The notes under the pieces were generated by a model, which was given only the letters and a program-made list of their open reading frames with translations, was not told the DNA's origin and made no database searches. Shown in pieces: positions 1 to 11,383 of a stretch of DNA of 64,000 nt (positions are counted from its first letter, which is position 1; every line of letters begins with the position of its first letter). Source of the DNA: Cryptomeria japonica (lineage: Eukaryota; Streptophyta; Pinopsida; Cupressales; Cupressaceae); NCBI RefSeq assembly GCF_030272615.1, contig NC_081408.1, forward strand, positions 202,782,191 through 202,846,190, written 5' to 3'. The position numbers and the translations under genes were made by a program.

Positions 1-661
1 TATATCCGTGTGTGAATATATTTTTACATTCCCTCTCACTTGCTTAGATATATAAATATATATATGTCTTAGATAAATAGCTATCTACACATATATATGT
101 ATGTAATTAAATTTTATATTTATATGGATTTAAAATAGCTAATGTTAAAATTAATTTATTCACTTTCAATTATTATATGTATGAAGAAGCATTTTAATAA
201 GATGTTTTAAAAACTCTTTGGGAGGATAAATCCTTAGGGAAATAAAATGACATATGTAGGGTCAAGTTGGCCCCCTCTTTAAATTTTTAATTATAAGGTA
301 TTTTAATTAATGGAAAATTTATTTAATAGGTTTATTTAATCTAAGAGCTAGGGCAAATTAATTTGGACCCTAGGCAATTAAAGGACTTTAGGAGGGTTAT
401 TATAACCCTTATCAATTAATTAGAGATTTTTGTTAAATGTGTTTAATTATTAATTGGTGAGATAATAATAATTCTCTTGGAGAATTATTATCCCGCTTTC
501 AACTTAGATAATTTATCGTCTAATTAATTTACTTGTTTGATTCACTCAAAACATAGTTAAGACTAAACTAGTTTTGCATTATTTTAATAAGTTAGTTGTA
601 CTAGGTTAAGTATTTAAAAAATAATAATTATTCCATTTGTGCCTAGAAGTTTGGGCATGAC
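1..661 (+). mobile_element. LTR fragment of a giant-LTR element related to element D (D2)
   Basis: This is the 3' end of an LTR in the opposite orientation to element D. Its last bases (about 639-661) end in GGGCATGACA, the reverse complement of the D LTR terminus at 7454 and 15073. Further in, stretches around 340-480 (for example TCAATTAATTAGAGATTTTT near 411) resemble, at reduced identity, the reverse complement of 15720-15860 in the right D LTR. There is no coding potential. Its other end lies outside the window. It stops abruptly against copia gag-like sequence, so it probably inserted into element E. It is more divergent than the two D LTRs are from each other, so it is an older or different subfamily member. 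Confidence 0.65.
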
Positions 662-850
662 AGATCTCATGTGCATCTTGAAGTCCCATTACATTTGTCA
701 TCTCAAAATTGGTCAAGGCACTAAGAAATGGTTCCTTCGCTCCAATAATCTTCACCAAGACATTTCAAGTGCACTTCCATCTGGCCCTTCCATATTTTCT
801 AGTTACTTCCATCAAATCTTAGATTGTCCTTATTAAAGATAACACCTTGA
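662..850 (-). pseudogene. Copia gag N-terminal fragment (element E)
   Basis: Read on the minus strand, this piece encodes a degraded copia-type Gag amino terminus. A Phe-Asp-Gly-Ser-Asn core, then Lys-Ile-Trp, and a Met-Glu-Val-His-Leu block match in order the equivalent Lys-Leu-Asp-Gly-Thr-Asn...Ile-Trp...Met-Glu-Thr-His-Leu region of the F gag at 62800-62870. In-frame stops and frame changes are present. The fragment lies between its primer site (901-912) and the D2 LTR end at 661, which truncates it; the rest of the E coding region is not in the window. The family would form the virus-like particle shell. This copy cannot be functional. Confidence 0.6.
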
Positions 851-900
851 GTTGCCATCCTGGATCTCCTCAAGTGGTTAAGCTTCTACCAGAGGATCTA

Positions 901-912
901 TCTCTAATACCA
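901..912 (-). promoter_or_regulatory. Primer binding site of element E
   Basis: On the minus strand this reads TGGTATTAGAGA, close to the initiator tRNA-Met complement TGGTATCAGAGC seen in the other elements. It lies 2 bp inside the LTR end at 915, the normal spacing for a copia primer site. Confidence 0.7.
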
Positions 913-914
913 AT

Positions 915-1087
915 TATTAGTAGCAACCAAGAAGAAAGACTGAGAGGGGGGTGAATCAGTCTTCACCAGAATATCAAACAAAACACGGATCTGATAAACT
1001 GTCATAATAAGACATATAAGAAAATTAATATCACAACACACAACATAACGATTTTGACATGGAAAACCTAGTTAAGGGAAAAAACTA
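915..1087 (-). repeat. Element E 5' LTR, U5 end (left piece)
   Basis: Minus-strand LTR segment next to the E primer site. It contains the C-loop hairpin (936-963) and, further in, the poly-T/CCC U5 block typical of the other copia LTRs here. It stops at about 1087 where element A inserted, and the LTR resumes at 27984. The bases ACTA occur at both breakpoints (1084-1087 and 27984-27987), consistent with a worn 5-bp target duplication. Joined, the E LTR is about 1.24 kb, similar to the G and F LTRs. Confidence 0.7.
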
Positions 1088-1946
1088 GTGGCATTATACA
1101 CTCAGATGAAAATAGTTAGTGTTGTCATTGATGGAAACCAATTGGTAACATGGTTCAAAGGTTACACTAGCAAGATACATCATTTATCGACATCGGCAGA
1201 CACAACAAGTTATTCTCATCGGCATCCATTCTACACCGATAGAAGATCTTACCGGCACTCTGAGTCGACCTGGAAACTATATTGTTTGGTATTATAATTA
1301 TATTGTATAGCTGACATAATGTATTGTAAAGACTCATATATGTATGAGATCTTGTGGGTCATTTTATAAGGAAATGAAATATAATTAGGTAATTAATATA
1401 AGAGATATATGAGAGTGAATATATGTATATGCATTATGATGTAATTATTTTATGAGTGAATAAGAGCAGAGCAGAGCGAAGCAAGGTTTATGGCATGGGT
1501 ATATGAAAGAGCTTAAACAGATACTGAATCTAGTATTGCAGATGCTATTTTGAGTAGTACATTGTCATTGGATTTAATCATCTATTTGTGTAGTCAGTGT
1601 GACTCCTATATTGTGATTGAGCAGTGAGCTCTAGGCTGTTGGCCTTCCTACATGTGTAGGCCCCTATTGTATAAGTAATATTTATTCATATTGGCTAGTG
1701 AGTAAATATTGTGGGTCACAAATCCCACTGAGGTTTTTCCCCTACTAGGTTTCCTCGCTAAAAATATCTATGTTATGGTGTGCATTGATGGTCATATTGT
1801 TATTTCTCTTTATTACATTATTACTTGTTTATTGATATATTAATTTGGGTTATAAAGTTGCAAACAAGTTTAAATCTTCTGTTAATTAGTTAGACACTGA
1901 TTCACCCCCCCTCTCACTATTTTTGGGACTGTTCAATTATCTAACA
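1088..1946 (+). repeat. Element A left (5') LTR
   Basis: About 859 bp, matching the right copy at 27118-27981. The left terminus is worn (GTGGCATTATACAC versus TGTTGGAATTATACAC on the right). The 3' end is CTAACA. It carries CATATATGTATG near 1337, a TATA-like site, the GTGGG...CCCAC stem-loop near 1711, and a decayed C-loop hairpin at 1892-1922. Confidence 0.85.
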
Positions 1947-1948
1947 AT

Positions 1949-1960
1949 TGGTATCAGAGC
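1949..1960 (+). promoter_or_regulatory. Primer binding site of element A
   Basis: TGGTATCAGAGC, complementary to the 3' end of plant initiator tRNA-Met, two bases after the LTR end. Confidence 0.85.
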
Positions 1961-2017
1961 CTAGTCCTCTATTTGCAGAAGCTTAACAACTTGAGGAAGA
2001 TTCTGAAACCAGTACCA

Positions 2018-4301
2018 ATGGAAAGTTTGAGACAACAATAGGAAGGAGCTCTTGAAGATTTTGATTCAGAAAAATTGAAGAAAATCAAACTAGACGATGG
2101 TGTAGGGGCACCTAGGAATTAGGCTCATAGTCCTTCTACAATTTTAACTTTTACTGACCTTAGCCAAGTCAGGTTTCTAAAAAGGAATCTAGGAGGGTCC
2201 AAGGTGTGTGTGTAATGTTTGATTTGAGTCAAGTGCAGACCTAGTTGAGTTAGTTTCTTTCTAGGTTTGCATTTTTGTGAGTAGGTGGTAGTGTGAGTAG
2301 GTAATGGTCGTTTCGATGGTCAATGAGTTTTGGCTTGTAAATAATAGATTGTGTAAAATGGTTACCCCATAACATCCCTCTGTGCTACCATCATGGACTA
2401 TTGGTACATGGAAGGAAACCCTATGTATAGTACAAATATGTAGTGAGGATTTCTAGAAGTGGAGTTCATCATAGTTTCCACCTTGTTCTAGGTGAGTCTA
2501 GGTGCAACCCGGCTAGAGGAAACAGGGTGTAAATTGAATGCATACTACAGGGGTGAATACAAAACCTTAACCAAATAATTTGGGATGATTCATGAGGTCC
2601 ATACAGAGTTGCCACTAAAAGGAGAAGCCTTGAAAAGTCCTTTAGATTCCCATTTCACAAAGTTGGACAGTCACTACCGGTTTAGTCCTAGAAAACCTAG
2701 CAAACCCTCATTTTTGGGTTAGGGCACTGCACGGCAAGTTGGAAAGCTAAAATATAGAAAATCTCTACAAGATGGGTGAGTGATTGGAGAAAAATAAACC
2801 TTGTTGCTAGGTCTTTTGGACCGATTCCCTCAAAACCCTTGAAAACCAGATTTAGGGGGCCTAATTGGGGTTCGTCCTTGTAGCCCTATTTCTAGGCAAA
2901 TTTATGAAATCGATAAGGAAGATAGAGATTGCAAAACCTCAAATGGACCAAATTGAATTCATTCCATTGTAAATTCCACCTCCACACCTCTACAATGAAT
3001 CACAATAGTATGGGGGAGAAAAGTGAGAAATTGATAAGTTGTTGTCAATATTGCAATATTGAGCACATGGGAAACACATTGAAATGGTAGGATTCTTTGT
3101 CAAACACTTATTGTAAAAACCTTGAGATTGGGAAAGAGAAAGTCCTAGTAGAGATTGGGAAGGGCTTGGTGGTCTTGGAGCATAGCTAGACCTGGTGAGG
3201 TTGGTGGAATTGAGCAACACCAACTAGGTGAAGTGTGAGTAAGCTAGGTAAACCCTATCAGAAGATGAACTAGGGACTACTTGGGAATTTATCAAAGCAC
3301 TTCAAGGTAACCTGGTTATAGCAGAGAATATGAGAAAAGAACTACATGTGCAATTGCAAAATCAAGATGATGAAGAAAAATAAACTCTCAGAGATATTAC
3401 AGACAAATTGAGACAAGAGAACAGTAACATGAAGAATGAGATGCAAGATTTAACCATGAGAGTATGCAAGGATATTGAAGATAGAAAGAGGAATGAGGAA
3501 GATTTGGCTAGAAGACTAAATGAAAGATTAGATGAATCTCAAAGCCTTAGTTATGAAAATGATATGCTTAAAACTGATTTGATTCACATGCAACATGACA
3601 AAGAGGAACTTTTGAGAAAAGTTAGCACTTTGGAAAGTGAGCTACTCAGTGCAAATGAATACAAAGACAAATTCAAGAAGAGTTTAGATAATCTTGATGA
3701 TATGTTGAAAAGTTAGAAACCTAATGGAGAAACAATTGGAATTGGATTTTAACATGGAGAAAGTTCCAGGATTGCAAACAATCATGATCATAGCAAACCG
3801 GTAAGGCAACCTAATGCTTATAAATTTAATGGGAAATGTTTTAATTGTAATAAATTTGGTCATAGAAAAAATTAGTGCAGATTTAGGAATAATCAGAATA
3901 CAAACTTACCCATTGGTCAATGTTCCAAATGCAATAAAAATGGTCATAACTCAGACAATTGCAGAATGGATGTGAAATACTATGTTTGTGGTAAATTTGA
4001 ACATTTTCCTAATCAATGCAGAACTCAAACCGGTCAAGGTTATGGAAAGGATATTCGAAGAAACAATGTAACTTGTTATTCATGTAACAACATTGGGCAT
4101 ATTGCGAAATTTTGTAGAAGTAAGAATGTATAGGCGAACAATAAAGGATCAAATAACAAAGTAAAAGAAAAGGTAACTAAAATCAAGCAAGAATTTTCTA
4201 AACAATGGATTAGGAAGAGAGATCAGAGAAGTGATGAATCTATCACTGCACTGACAAAACAGGGTAATCCTACACCGACAGGAGATTCTTCATCTAACTA
4301 A
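2018..4301 (+). pseudogene. Element A ORF1: coiled-coil, multi-zinc-knuckle Gag-like protein
   Basis: The start ATG (2018) aligns with ORF1 starts in B (20987) and C (41501), and all three follow the primer site by about 60 bp. The amino-terminal half is Glu/Lys/Leu-rich with heptad spacing (best at 3408-3716), a predicted coiled coil. The carboxy half has four CX2CX4HX4C-type knuckles between about 3835 and 4120, the second and fourth intact. It ends at TAA 4299-4301 after a Ser-rich tail. A 1.16-kb insertion at 2101-3259 splits it. Stops include TAG at 3714, also present in C. Multiple knuckles imply RNA binding and particle assembly. The protein is unlike the one-knuckle Gag of G and F. 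Confidence 0.7.
2101..3259. mobile_element. Candidate TIR DNA transposon inside A ORF1
   Basis: B and C lack this 1159-bp stretch, and ORF1 homology stops at 2100 and resumes at 3260. The flanks AGACGATGG (2092-2100) and AGAAGATGA (3260-3268) look like an imperfect 9-bp duplication (7 of 9 identical). The ends are imperfect inverted repeats: TGTAGGGGCACCTAG on the left and, reverse-complemented on the right, GATAGGGTTTACCTAG. A 9-bp duplication suits a Mutator-type non-autonomous element. No transposase is visible. Confidence 0.5.
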
Positions 4302-4604
4302 GGAATAATCCTTAGGGGTAAGACAACAAATTGAAAATCATTCATTTACCCTAGGTTGGTGGTAAGAAGTTATATTTCTTCTTTATCGACGGATATGTGG
4401 AGTTTTCACTTCACCAACAAAGCATTTATTGCGGTTGTAAGTCAATTTTTGGTTATAAAGGCATTATAACCTCTCATTTCAATTCATCAAGCATCCAAGC
4501 ATTCAAAGTGAGAGAAACTGAGCAAAGGCATTTTAAAGGTGAAGCAGCAAAGGTCTTTTCAGAGAATTCAAGGATTTCACAGTTAAAAGGTATTTATCTT
4601 TTGC
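4302..4604 (+). promoter_or_regulatory. ORF1-ORF2 spacer of A with conserved TATA-like box
   Basis: About 300 bp of non-coding DNA that is conserved in B (22144-22447) and C (42575-42877). The box CATTATAA lies at 4462-4469, 136 bp before the ORF2 start position, followed by a pyrimidine-rich stretch. The element may have an internal promoter for ORF2. Confidence 0.45.
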
Positions 4605-7453
4605 AACGGCATCTTCATCTCTGTTCCCAAATTTGTAGAAACCCCTACCATTGTGGAAAATATTAAACAACCTAGACCCATTTTCAAGATCATTCCTAAG
4701 ACAGCAAAACTAGATGACTTTATTGGTGCATTTTCTAAAATCCCAAAGGGAGCCACGTTTGCTGAAGACCGTAGGGCATACATACATTGTTACATAGAAA
4801 TTTTAGGGTCTGAAGGTTTGATGAACATGTACATGAATGTAATCATCGACAAGAATGGGGTAGTAAAACTAGAACATAAGGTAGTTGAGGATTTAGGTTT
4901 CATAGATATCCTCCATATGCCATAATTCTCAGATGAAGACATTTGCTATGTCCTTAGCAGGGTTCACGAGGAATTTATGTGGTTGGACTCAATATTTAAG
5001 ATTACCAAGGAAGCTATCAGGGTTGTTACTAGTTTACCCTCCACTGGTTGTAGACCTGACAAGAAGAAGAAAATCCCTAACAAAGAGGTTATGAGCTTAA
5101 CTGGAGCCACATTCGACAATCAATCACTTAGGGTCGATAATATAAAGGATAAAAATGTTAAATTTGCTAGCATGGTCATTGGCTATAAAGTTGGTCATAC
5201 AAATAGGTTGAATTTTGTATCTAGTTCATGCATTCATAGTGCACATGAGATGATATTGAACAATGCAAATATTGATATTTGTGAATGGTTAAAGGATGAA
5301 CTATTACATAATTTGCATAAGATCAAAGGTGATAAGAAAGGAACCTTCAAATTTGGAATTTTGTTAGTGTGTTTAATGCTTTACTTTTCAAAAGAGATCC
5401 CCCTGTATAGGACACAAGGATTTTGCCTATGATATTTCTATTGGAAAATAGATAAAGGAGGCAATTACCAGTATGGGAGCTAACAGTGATGAGTTGGTGA
5501 AAGAGTATTTCAAGAATTTCCAAACTAAAATTAAACAAAGGGAAAGGATTCCACAAAGAATCATAGATAAATATGACAAACAAATATGCTTTATAGTGAA
5601 GACAGATGAAATCTAGATGGAATCAGTTAGATCCAGAACTATATGGATTATTGAAATGGGATATGAGTTGGACTCTCACATCTTGGACTCATATGCTAAA
5701 ATACTCCTAGATGCTCCATCGGAACCAACAAAGATAATATTTGGTAATGCTGAAACCATTGAAAGTGATGTTGCTATGATGAAGCAGAGGAAGAAAATAG
5801 ATAAATTTATGAAGGATGCTTCTAAAATGGTAAAAGATGTTACAGAAGGGTTGATGAATATTAGTGGTATTGCTGCTAGTATGACAAAAGGTCAATTAGA
5901 GCAGATACCGGTAGCTCACATTTCCCCTATGGATACTTCATCTGATTCTAAAGATGAGAGGGAAGTTGAATTCAAGAGAGTGGATAGGAAGAAAAGAAAA
6001 CACTCACCAACACTTGCTCCATCTCCCAAGAAGTCAAGGACACAAAGGAAGAAACAATAGACTGTAAGAGAGCCCATTGGTCAGAAGAAGAAAGTGACTC
6101 CAAAGAAGAAACAAGAACCTAAAGCACCAGATACTCTTACACCAGAAGAGCTGATCAATAAAATTACACAAGAAGGTAACCTTAGTAATGTGAATAAACT
6201 TTATCATTATTTCAAAGATTCAGATAATGATACCATTGAGGAGAGCATTATTTTGCACCTTGATATCTACAAGAAAGTTCTTATTGAAGTCATAGATGAT
6301 CTACGTAATGATTTATATTTGAGGTTAGAGGCTAAGAGAATGTCGCTAATCAAATTAGACAAGAATTTGAAAGTAGAGGCTCTACATGCTATGCATCCTG
6401 TTAATTCCAAACAGGAAATTGATGACTTAATATCAAAGGCAAATAGAATAGTTTTTTGTGAGTGGTCATTGACAGGTTAGCCTTATGGCAGGGAGAGTGA
6501 AAGAAATAGCAGATTAAACAATAGATAAATGGGATATATTTTTTGTGGAAAGAGAGAAGAAAGAAGAGAACGATAGACATAAAATAGACAAATCTTTTGC
6601 CAAGGTATATCAAAAAGATAAGGGTAAAGGAAAAATTGGTAATGTACCTGATACCATGGTCAAGGATAACCTTCCTCCATCGGCATAGGACACCCCACCA
6701 ATAACTGCGGAGGCACCAACAGAAATTGATAGTCAATCAGAAGAGAAGGCAAAAAATATAACACAAGATGACACTCGTTTGGAATCTAAAATTCTTTTTA
6801 CCATGAACATTGACACACAAGATTTTAACATTGTCATGGATAAGGAAACTACAAAGGTTAAGATAGTTGAAGCTACAAATGTTGAGGTCTCTACGTCATC
6901 GGTCAACACTGTTGACTCTTAGAACATTCAGATACTAGATGAAGCTAAGAAACATAATACCAACCTTGATGATACTTAGCTTAACATTGAGAAACCAACA
7001 GAAGCAAAAATAGAAGCACAAACTAAAGCAGAAAAAGGACAAGAACAGATTGTAGCTGAACTGGTAGTCAACAAGGTAGAAAGTAAGGATGATGGTAAGG
7101 ATGAAAACAAAGTTGTAAAATAGAGTGAGAAAAAGGAAGAAACAATGAATAAAGAAGAGGTCAATGATGGAAACAAGATAGCAGAAGTGGTTAAAGAATC
7201 CTGAGATGAGAAGAAAACAATTGCAGAACCTCACACTTTGTCTAGCACTTCCACTATGGATTACAAACCTACAAATGTGACAGATGTACTTTTGGAGTCC
7301 ACAAAGAGGATCATAGATTGCAACACCTTAGCATTTAAGGCCATTGATGATACTTTACCTATTTTGAAAATGATTGCATCGACATGTAAAGTTGATCATA
7401 TTGACGGATCTTTAAGTAAATTGGACACATTGTCCAAATTCATTACTTCAAAT
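4605..7453 (+). pseudogene. Element A ORF2, 5' part (unknown function)
   Basis: I do not recognise this protein. By alignment with B and C the start codon position is 4605, where ATG has become ACG. Segments in order are: an amino-terminal domain (Arg-Pro-Ile-Phe-Lys, Gly-Ala-Phe-Ser-Lys-Ile-Pro-Lys-Gly); a domain with an Asp-Ile-Cys-Glu-Trp-Leu-Lys-Asp-Glu block (about 5270-5310) and a Leu-Leu-Val-Cys-Leu-Met-Leu-Tyr-Phe block near 5362; a Lys/Arg-rich patch near 5980-6060 that could be a nuclear signal; a further conserved domain (6094-6480); an acidic low-complexity linker; and a carboxy region at 7238-7453. Element D interrupts it at 7453. It is broken by several stops, including TAG at 5614 directly before an ATG. 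Confidence 0.6.
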
Positions 7454-7905
7454 TGTCATGCCCAAACTTTTGGGCAAAAACACAAACAACAACTTTTTTT
7501 TTTGAACACTTAATTACATGCAACCTATGCTTAATTAGATGTGACAACTTAACAGGTTGCTCCAAGCGCAACCTTAAATTATAATAAAACATTTTTCTAA
7601 CGTGAGCGATGAATAGAACAAATTTATCTAGAAGCCTTAGGTTTCTATGAAACTCCTAGACGACAAAGTTAGGATATTCCTAACATAACAAATTATGATA
7701 ACTCCTATAATCAAACAAAACAAAATGAGTTTATAAGGATAATAATATATTCACATCGAATGTCCCCTTTATTAAAGTTGCAATTTATAAATAAATATGT
7801 TTTCACATTATTATAAAATATCCATGAAAATCCTAACTAAAAAATATATATATATATTAAAATACCCCTTACATTTTATAATCTCTTCTATTTTCTTTTT
7901 GTGCT

Positions 7906-7930
7906 ACCCTAACCCTAACCGAGTTAGGGT
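7906..7930. repeat. Short telomere-like inverted motif in D LTR
   Basis: Two to three CCCTAA units followed closely by GTTAGGGT, giving a small inverted repeat. The same motif occurs in the right LTR at 16396-16420, so it is part of the LTR and not a telomere relic. Confidence 0.6.
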
Positions 7931-8043
7931 TTTACTTTTATTTTTTTTCTTACTGTGCAGGGCTGATGGGGAGTGGTTGCCATGGAGGAGGAGCAGCGGA
8001 GTGTTTGGGGAAGGGTTGTTAGGACGCCGATGGTGGGCACCCC

Positions 8044-8270
8044 GAAACACCACTCTGGTTACCCACAATGGCGGCCGACTGCCGCCCACTCTGGGTAAAC
8101 ACAGTGGCGGGCCAGGTGCCCTTCCACTGTGATTAGCCACAATGGGAGGCCCCCGAGCCAACCACTATGGTTGCCCACAATGACAGCGCTCGCGTCGCCC
8201 ATTGTGGGTAGCCACAGTGGCAGCTCAAGCCGCACTACCCACTGTGTATAAACATAGTGGGTTCAGCCCC
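8044..8270. promoter_or_regulatory. GC-rich cluster of CCACTGTGG-type palindromes (left D LTR)
   Basis: A GC-rich island in an AT-rich LTR carries about ten variants of CCACTGTGG/CCACAGTGG, each near-palindromic, spaced roughly 15-30 bp apart. The right LTR has the same block at 16537-16712. Spacing and palindromy suggest binding sites for a dimeric protein, or hairpins. The function is unknown. Confidence 0.5.
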
Positions 8271-8319
8271 GTAAACCCCCCCCTCTTGCTAATTTTTTTA
8301 TTTTATTTATTTTCTAATT

Positions 8320-8355
8320 TGTTTATATATATGTACATATATATATATTTATATC

Positions 8356-8402
<47 letters not shown>

Positions 8403-8416
8403 CTATACATATATAT

Positions 8417-8498
<82 letters not shown>

Positions 8499-8536
8499 AT
8501 ATATATATATATATATATCGATATATATATATATAA
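8320..8536. repeat. TA microsatellite with TATCGATA interruptions
   Basis: Long (TA)n tract broken by ATCGAT units. It gives spurious Tyr/Ile open frames on both strands. The equivalent tract in the right LTR (16187-16295) is uninterrupted. Confidence 0.95.
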
Positions 8537-11371
8537 GCTATCTAGGGCTAGCTTTACTATGCAAATATACATTGTATATATTTTTTTTTTTGAACTTTTA
8601 AACAGATTATTAAAATATTCAGATTTAGATCAATGTATTTTTATTTATTTTTTCTTTATTTTAAATTCTATGTTGCTAAAATTTGAGATAAACTATATAA
8701 CCTTAGATTTATTTCCTGCAAATAAATAATTGACAAAATTCAATAAATTTATAAAACAACTATGTAAATATGTTTTTATTTAAATTAGATAGACTATTTA
8801 AAGTTAGATTTAATTTCTACAAATAAGTAAACGACATAATTAAATAAATTTAAACTGCAACTATATTAATCTAGAATCATTTGAATTTAACCTTAGAGAT
8901 ATGCATGTAAATCCTTTAAACCATGATATGTATTTGACAGTAAATGATTGGGACTAAATGCTTAACTTTTCTTTTACTAACATGCAAGCTTTCCTATTTT
9001 ATTATTTTCCAATAATCGAAATGCTTAAGGGGGTAAAATGAGCTTCTTGCTTTCTAAAGTAACATGCATACAACCATTAATATTTTAAGAACATTTCATA
9101 GCTAAAGCCCAACAGAAATATTTCATTTATGCAATAATAATTTAACAAAAATAATGCATTTATTTAAGGCATTTTTAAAGCACAATATAGTCAACATTAA
9201 AAGAGGGGAGATACCCAAACTAGTCCCTCATTTCTATCAAAAGAGGACTTTAAATAAAATAGATACATTTCCTTTCAAAACAAATACAACATATAATTTC
9301 CCTTTACATTGTTGCAACTTAAAATATAAAATATTCCATTCCCAAATCTTTTTGTGCAAACAAATAAATCCAACAACTTCTACTTGTCCTTTTCTTTTCT
9401 TCCAAACAACCTACAAATAAATCATAGGCTATGACCATGTAGTGCTCACCTCCCAGCCTAGGCTTACTAGAAGCCACCCCCGAGCTTGGAGAACCAAGTT
9501 GTAGACACGTTACAGACATGCAAACACAACAAGCAAGGAAAAAACACTCAACAACACTTTCCCAATCAAGGCTACACTTCATCACAAAATGTGATAATTT
9601 TACATGGGTGGTAGTGGACCAAATACCCTGAGGAGACTGCAAGAATGGTGGAACACAATGCCACCTCATGGCAAAGAAAGTTATTTCATAAGATCATTAA
9701 CCCCACATTCCTTATGCTCCCCAAGGAATTCATGCCATACTTTCTGCCCTTATGACCTCCAAATGCACAAACCAGACCATGCAGCAAGGGTCACAAGTAC
9801 ACCCCTTGAGTTTGCTCTCATTAAGAGAGTCTCTCACTCGAGGGCTATCAAACTTCTACCACCCGCAAGACCATCCTACTGTCCCAAGAGTAGAAGGCCC
9901 TGGTTACTCCCAAAATGGAGAAAATGCATACAAGAAAATAAAAGACAGATTGAATAATAATAGTTTTCACAAAAGAAAATACAAGAGGTTCATTTTCACA
10001 TACAACCAAACTTTCCAACATCGACATGCAATGTAAAAAGCAAAGAGATGAACCAACCTTCAATCTACCCAAAGGTATGCTAGAACTAGTTTGAGGATGA
10101 GCAGCCCAAATCCACAATCCTCCCTTCTACACTTAGCCAAATTTCGAATCCAAAAACCAACTTTTCCAAAATGCCTAGTCTCCAATAATGGAGAGTGGGT
10201 GATTACCCACAAAATCTCTCATTCTTGCCTAAGAAGACCTCAGTGAGAGTTCTCATAGGTTTCTAAAACTGAAAAAGGAAAAAGTAAGAACAAGATCGGA
10301 AAGGATCTCTCATCAAAAGGGAAGGTTATCTAACCTGGATGGCACCTTCTAATTTTCAATTTTCGTACATCTTAGAAAACCCACTTTTGGGGATGACTAA
10401 ATAGTCACATGGGAGTAGACACATGCCTAAAAATACTCCTAACCCATAGGTATACCTTATGGGCTTAAGGAAACACCTTTAAACTACCCCTAGGAGTCCA
10501 TTTGACCCCTTATAAACCCATCTGAAGTTAACTTTCGGGTAAAACCTGAGTTGACCACTCCAAAGACTCTCTACATAAGGAAAATTTAGAAACACATTCA
10601 AATTTTTGAAAAAGCTATAGTTGAAAAACTCCCTCCAAGAGACAAGTCAAAAATCAAGACATAAATCAACACATGTGTCCAGCGACACAATAAAATACAT
10701 TACAAAATTACACATGCAATTTGTCTCTTGTTGGATTCAAATAAATCAACAAATAAAATTTAACACACATGCATCATTTAATATTACAAATAAAATACAA
10801 TACATACAAGGTGTTGTCTCTCCAAATAGACAACCCCTGGTTTTACGAACATACATAGGTCTAGGTTTGGTTCTCCATAATGTTTCCATGGTCACATGGA
10901 TAATTTTCCTGCGCCTCTCAATTACACATTAGTAATTCCAAATAACCTCATATAATATTAAACACATGATTAAGAATACACATCAAACACTCTGCATACA
11001 ATTTACATTTAAACAAATCGATATATCTTGTATCCATATAAATCCACATGAGCAATTATCATAATCCTCATAATTTTGATCCATACATAAGACATGCATC
11101 CTATTTCTATCATCATAGTAAAGTTCTGCAAATCCAATAATGACATACACCATCACAAAGTTATCCTATTCTAGAATCATATAAAGTTATGTTTCTATTA
11201 CACATCAAAATGTACACCTCAAGGTGAAATGATTCTATAACCTGGTTCAATTACTTTTCTCACCAATCTATCCGTCTAACATATCCCATCCTATTGGATT
11301 ATAGCATTTATTAGTAAGGTCAACCATGGTCAACTAAGTTAATCAGAGCTTGATCGGGGAGGGGCTCTACA

Positions 11372-11383
11372 TCCTCCTCCCCT
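11372..11383 (-). promoter_or_regulatory. Polypurine tract of element D
   Basis: On the minus strand AGGGGAGGAGGA lies directly beside the LTR start TGTAGAGCCCC, the expected place for the plus-strand DNA primer. Confidence 0.75.

Larger units (their letters stand above)
7454..11371 (-). repeat. Element D left (3') LTR
   Basis: 3918 bp from TGTCATGCCC to CTCTACA. Compared with the right LTR it lacks about 0.9 kb after position 7792 (present at about 15406-16294). It contains a telomere-like CCCTAA motif (7906-7930), a GC-rich block of palindromic motifs (8044-8270), an interrupted TA tract (about 8320-8536), and a 10440-10975 tract almost identical to the other copy. The open frame at 10621-10932 is repeated at 18901-19212 with the same translation. 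It lies antisense to the element and is probably fortuitous. Confidence 0.9.

Noticed and set aside
639-836. 65-codon plus-strand frame as a small gene
   Set aside because: The minus strand of the same DNA encodes a copia gag relic, so this is an antisense shadow crossing the D2/E junction.
901-912. TGGTATCAGAGC sites as fragments of tRNA genes
   Set aside because: They are primer binding sites of 12-18 bases next to LTR ends; no cloverleaf can be formed around them.
7906-7930. Interstitial telomere
   Set aside because: Only two or three CCCTAA units, not the plant CCCTAAA repeat, and present at the same place in both D LTRs.
8202-8729. Open frame of 175 codons, Tyr/Ile-rich, with a mirror frame on the other strand
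   Set aside because: It is translated TA microsatellite in the D LTR; the composition is an artefact of the repeat.
10621-10932. 103-codon frame repeated identically at 18901-19212
   Set aside because: The identity is due to the two D LTRs. The frame is antisense to the element, has no recognisable domain, and its conservation follows from the DNA-level tract identity.
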